64,000 bases of DNA from Chara braunii (taxonomy: Eukaryota > Streptophyta > Charophyceae > Charales > Characeae), in assembly GCA_003427395.1 (NCBI GenBank), contig BFEA01000284.1, positions 113,841-177,840 of the forward strand. The letters run 5' to 3'. Each line of letters opens with the position of its first letter. Position 1 is the first letter of the stretch. Under the pieces are notes generated by a model. It was given only the letters and a program-made list of their open reading frames with translations, made no database searches and was not told the origin of the DNA. Below, in pieces: positions 61,808 through 64,000 of the stretch. A program made the translations under genes and the position numbers.

Positions 61808-64000
61808 ATGGCAGAGGATGGTTCTTCTTCGGCCCATCGTCCGGAACACCCTGAACCTGTCTTATGTTCTATCTCTCTGGACGACTCTCTTGATGAGCTT
61901 GGTAACGAGTTGCTGGCATTACGAAGCTCGTGGTCTAAGAAAGCTAAGTCTAAGGGTGACCTACTACTCGCGGATGTAGAAATTGCACGTACACGCGTAG
62001 GTGCTCTGTTGGACTCAGGATCCACGCGATCCTACATCTCCGAGAAAGCAATCCGCAAGTTGCATCTCGAAATGAAGGTGAAGAACCTGTCTAAACCTAT
62101 AACGTCTGTTTTGGCCGACAAAAGCACGATCACTGTCTCGCAGTATGTTGATCGTGTCAAGTGTTGGTTTCAAACAAAGGAAGGTAAGAAGATTTTGCAT
62201 GAGGTATCCTTCCTGATCGAAAAGAACTTACCATTTGACTTGATTCTGGGAATGGATTGGTACGAGGAAGCCAACCCAGACATTGAGTTCAAAGAGAAGA
62301 TTGTGCAATTGAGAGACGCACAGTCTAATTTGAAACCAATCAAATTGTTTCATAAGTCTGGCTCTGACTCTAGCCTGTCTTTCTGCTGTATGAGTTACCC
62401 AGCGTTTCGTTCGATGGTTTCAAAGAAAAGGTTAGAACAGGAAGTAATGATGGTCTTAGTAAAACGAGCAGGTGAGTCCTCTACTTCCTATCCTCCTTCG
62501 ACCGAAAAACTCCTTAGCGAATATAAAGATTTGTTTTCCGAACCGACAGAAATAACTGAACGTGCTATCAAGCACACCATTGAAATTATTCCTGGAAGTA
62601 AGATTCCCAAGGGCCCTATCTATCGAATGTTTGCTAGGGAACTTGAGGAGTTGAGGAAACAACTGCAGGACTTAACAGAGAAAGGATGGATTCGCCCTAG
62701 CTTTTCCCCTTATGGTGCCCCTGTCCTCTTTGTGCCCCAAAAGGAAGGTGAGTTGCATCTCTGTATTGATTATAGAGGGTTGAATGTCGTCACTGTTAAG
62801 AATGTTGAGCCGCTACCTCGCATTGACGACTTACTTGACCAGCTACAGGGTTGCAGGTACTTCAGCAAGATCGGCTTGAAATCTGGGTATCACCGGATTG
62901 AGGTGGAACCCTCCGATCAGCATAAGACCGCTTTCCGGATCAGGTATGGCCACTACGAGTTCGTGGTAATGCCCTTCGAATTAACGAATGCCCCTGCTAC
63001 GTTTCAAAGGTCAATGAATGACTTGTTTCGTCAATGGATCGATAAGTTTGTTATTGTCTATCTCGATGATATTCTAGTGTACAGTAAGACACTAGAAAAT
63101 CATGAGAAGCAGCTTCGTCTGGTGCTAGGGAAGTTGCGTGAGGGCAACTTCAAGATCAATCCCAAGAAATCTGAGTTTGCTAAGTCCGAAGTGTTATACT
63201 TAGGACACATAGTGAACGAAGAAGGTCTAAGGCCAGAAGAGAAGAAGATTTCAGCAATTAGAGATTGGCCACAACCTAAGTCTATAACGGAATTGCGATC
63301 TTTCCTTGGTTTAGCCAGTTATTACAGGAAGTTTGTTAGAAACTTCTCATTGATTGCTGCACCAATGCGAAAATTGTTAAAGAAAGAAACTGTCTGGTTG
63401 TGGGACAAGGATTGTGAGTCTTCCTTTCGGAAATTGAAGTATGCCCTGACTCACTACCCCGTCCTTAAGATTGTTGACCCGTTTTTGCCTTTCATCGTCA
63501 CTACTGATGCAAGTCAGTATGGGATTGGTGTTATTCTACAGCAAGATGACGGCAAGGGCTATAGGCCCATAGAGTTTATGTCTGCACGACTGCCGTCTGA
63601 AAAGGTTGCCAACTCCACCTATGAAAGGGAATTGTATGCCTTAGTCTATGCACTAAACACGTGGAAGCACCACTTGTTAGGGAGGCACTTCACTGTGTAT
63701 TCAGACCACTCTACCCTGAAGTGGATAAAGACACAGCCGAGGCTCTCTGATAAACTGATCCGATGGTCTGCATTCATTGATACTTTTGATTTTGAGTTGA
63801 AAACAATCAAAGGAAAGTCTAATCTGGTTGCAGATGCATTGTCTAGATGGAGTGACTTCTTTGGTGCAATTATCTCTTACTTGGATGTTGGGAATGACCT
63901 GAAAGACCAGATTCGCCAAGGATATGCTACTGATCCTATCTGGAAACCAATCATGGATGTCCTTGTACGAGATCCGTCCCAACTACCCAACTATAGAATG
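61808..64000 (+). CDS. pol of element 5: protease, RT, RNase H, integrase start (open to window end)
   Basis: An uninterrupted 731-codon frame from ATG 61808 to the last base. Retropepsin ALLDSGSTRSYIS (D69) with LPFDLILGMDWY; RT with [24 protein letters not shown], motif A SKIGLKSGYH, motif B FVVMPFELTNAPATFQ, motif C YLDD (D420, D421); RNase H TTDASQYGIGV (D567), STYERELYALVY, YSDHSTLKWI and VADALSRW; then the integrase N-region. In motif A the expected catalytic Asp is Gly at residue 356 (GGC at 62873), and motif B has Glu for Gly, so RT should be inactive despite the long frame. The true N-end may lie upstream by frameshift from gag. Confidence 0.95.
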   Translation, partial: MAEDGSSSAHRPEHPEPVLCSISLDDSLDELGNELLALRSSWSKKAKSKGDLLLADVEIARTRVGALLDSGSTRSYISEKAIRKLHLEMKVKNLSKPITSVLADKSTITVSQYVDRVKCWFQTKEGKKILHEVSFLIEKNLPFDLILGMDWYEEANPDIEFKEKIVQLRDAQSNLKPIKLFHKSGSDSSLSFCCMSYPAFRSMVSKKRLEQEVMMVLVKRAGESSTSYPPSTEKLLSEYKDLFSEPTEITERAIKHTIEIIPGSKIPKGPIYRMFARELEELRKQLQDLTEKGWIRPSFSPYGAPVLFVPQKEGELHLCIDYRGLNVVTVKNVEPLPRIDDLLDQLQGCRYFSKIGLKSGYHRIEVEPSDQHKTAFRIRYGHYEFVVMPFELTNAPATFQRSMNDLFRQWIDKFVIVYLDDILVYSKTLENHEKQLRLVLGKLREGNFKINPKKSEFAKSEVLYLGHIVNEEGLRPEEKKISAIRDWPQPKSITELRSFLGLASYYRKFVRNFSLIAAPMRKLLKKETVWLWDKDCESSFRKLKYALTHYPVLKIVDPFLPFIVTTDASQYGIGVILQQDDGKGYRPIEFMSARLPSEKVANSTYERELYALVYALNTWKHHLLGRHFTVYSDHSTLKWIKTQPRLSDKLIRWSAFIDTFDFELKTIKGKSNLVADALSRWSDFFGAIISYLDVGNDLKDQIRQGYATDPIWKPIMDVLVRDPSQLPNYRM

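Larger units (their letters stand above)
57666..64000 (+). mobile_element. Element 5: Ty3/gypsy element, right end beyond window
   Basis: LTR 57666-58718, initiator-Met-type primer site, long leader, gag, then a long open protease-RT-RNase H frame to the last base. The domain order is Ty3/gypsy. Integrase catalytic core, chromodomain and 3' LTR would lie outside. Confidence 0.93.

Noticed and set aside
1-64000. CRISPR arrays, prokaryotic operons, phage or rRNA genes
   Set aside because: No regularly spaced repeat-spacer units, ribosome-binding sites or rRNA-like segments; all signals are eukaryotic retroelements.

Overview
The window is a 64 kb stretch of eukaryotic repeat DNA. I find no cellular gene, rRNA or functional tRNA. 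It is a pile of retroelements: one giant Ty3/gypsy LTR element, one non-LTR (LINE) element, three chromodomain-type Ty3/gypsy elements (one nested inside another, one cut by the window end), solo LTRs, a tRNA-derived SINE, a poly(A) retroposon and a small inverted-repeat element. The priming sites (an exact plant-type tRNA-Asp 3' end in one element, initiator-Met type in the others), the chromoviruses and the plant-like LINE point to a streptophyte. My best guess, from memory of similar Gag and LINE proteins, is a charophyte alga such as Chara braunii. That species call is inference.

Region 1-26391 is one giant LTR element read on the minus strand. Its 5' LTR is 18515-26391 (7877 bp, termini TGTCG...CGACA). 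An 18-nt tRNA-Asp primer site lies at 18493-18510. The internal region (7333-18514) carries an upstream array of small paralogous ORFs, then gag, protease, RT, RNase H and integrase. The 3' LTR (1-7332) runs off the window start. The LTR itself contains ORFs, and at least one belongs to the same paralogous family as the array upstream of gag. This repeated, unrecognised domain inside giant LTRs is the most novel thing here. A U UUU UUA slippery heptamer lies between protease and RT. A plus-strand ORF with a TATA box lies between integrase and the 3' LTR.

Region 27038-33988 is a decayed plus-strand LINE ending in a 25-A tail. Its last upstream frame and ORF2 meet at a TAATG overlap. Region 34000-36332 holds a hairpin, a CT/CA microsatellite, a minus-strand solo LTR with a 60-bp exact duplication, and a tRNA-derived SINE.

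Region 36333-54855 is a decayed chromovirus (element 3). Its 3' LTR is split by a complete younger chromovirus (element 4, 45670-54637), and its pol region carries a 607-bp poly(A) retroposon flanked by a 14-bp target duplication. Region 54856-57665 holds an A-rich 134-bp tandem duplication, a diverged solo LTR of the element-3 family, and a 206-bp inverted-repeat element.

Region 57666-64000 is the first part of a third chromovirus (element 5): LTR, tRNA-iMet-type primer site, a leader packed with TGACGTGGCA motifs, an interrupted gag, and a long open protease-RT-RNase H frame whose RT motif-A aspartate is replaced by glycine. Most in-frame stops across the elements could come from CGA, CAG or CAA by C-to-T change, which would fit methylation-driven decay. 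Many N bases sit at identical positions in both giant LTR copies, so apparent LTR identity should be treated cautiously.
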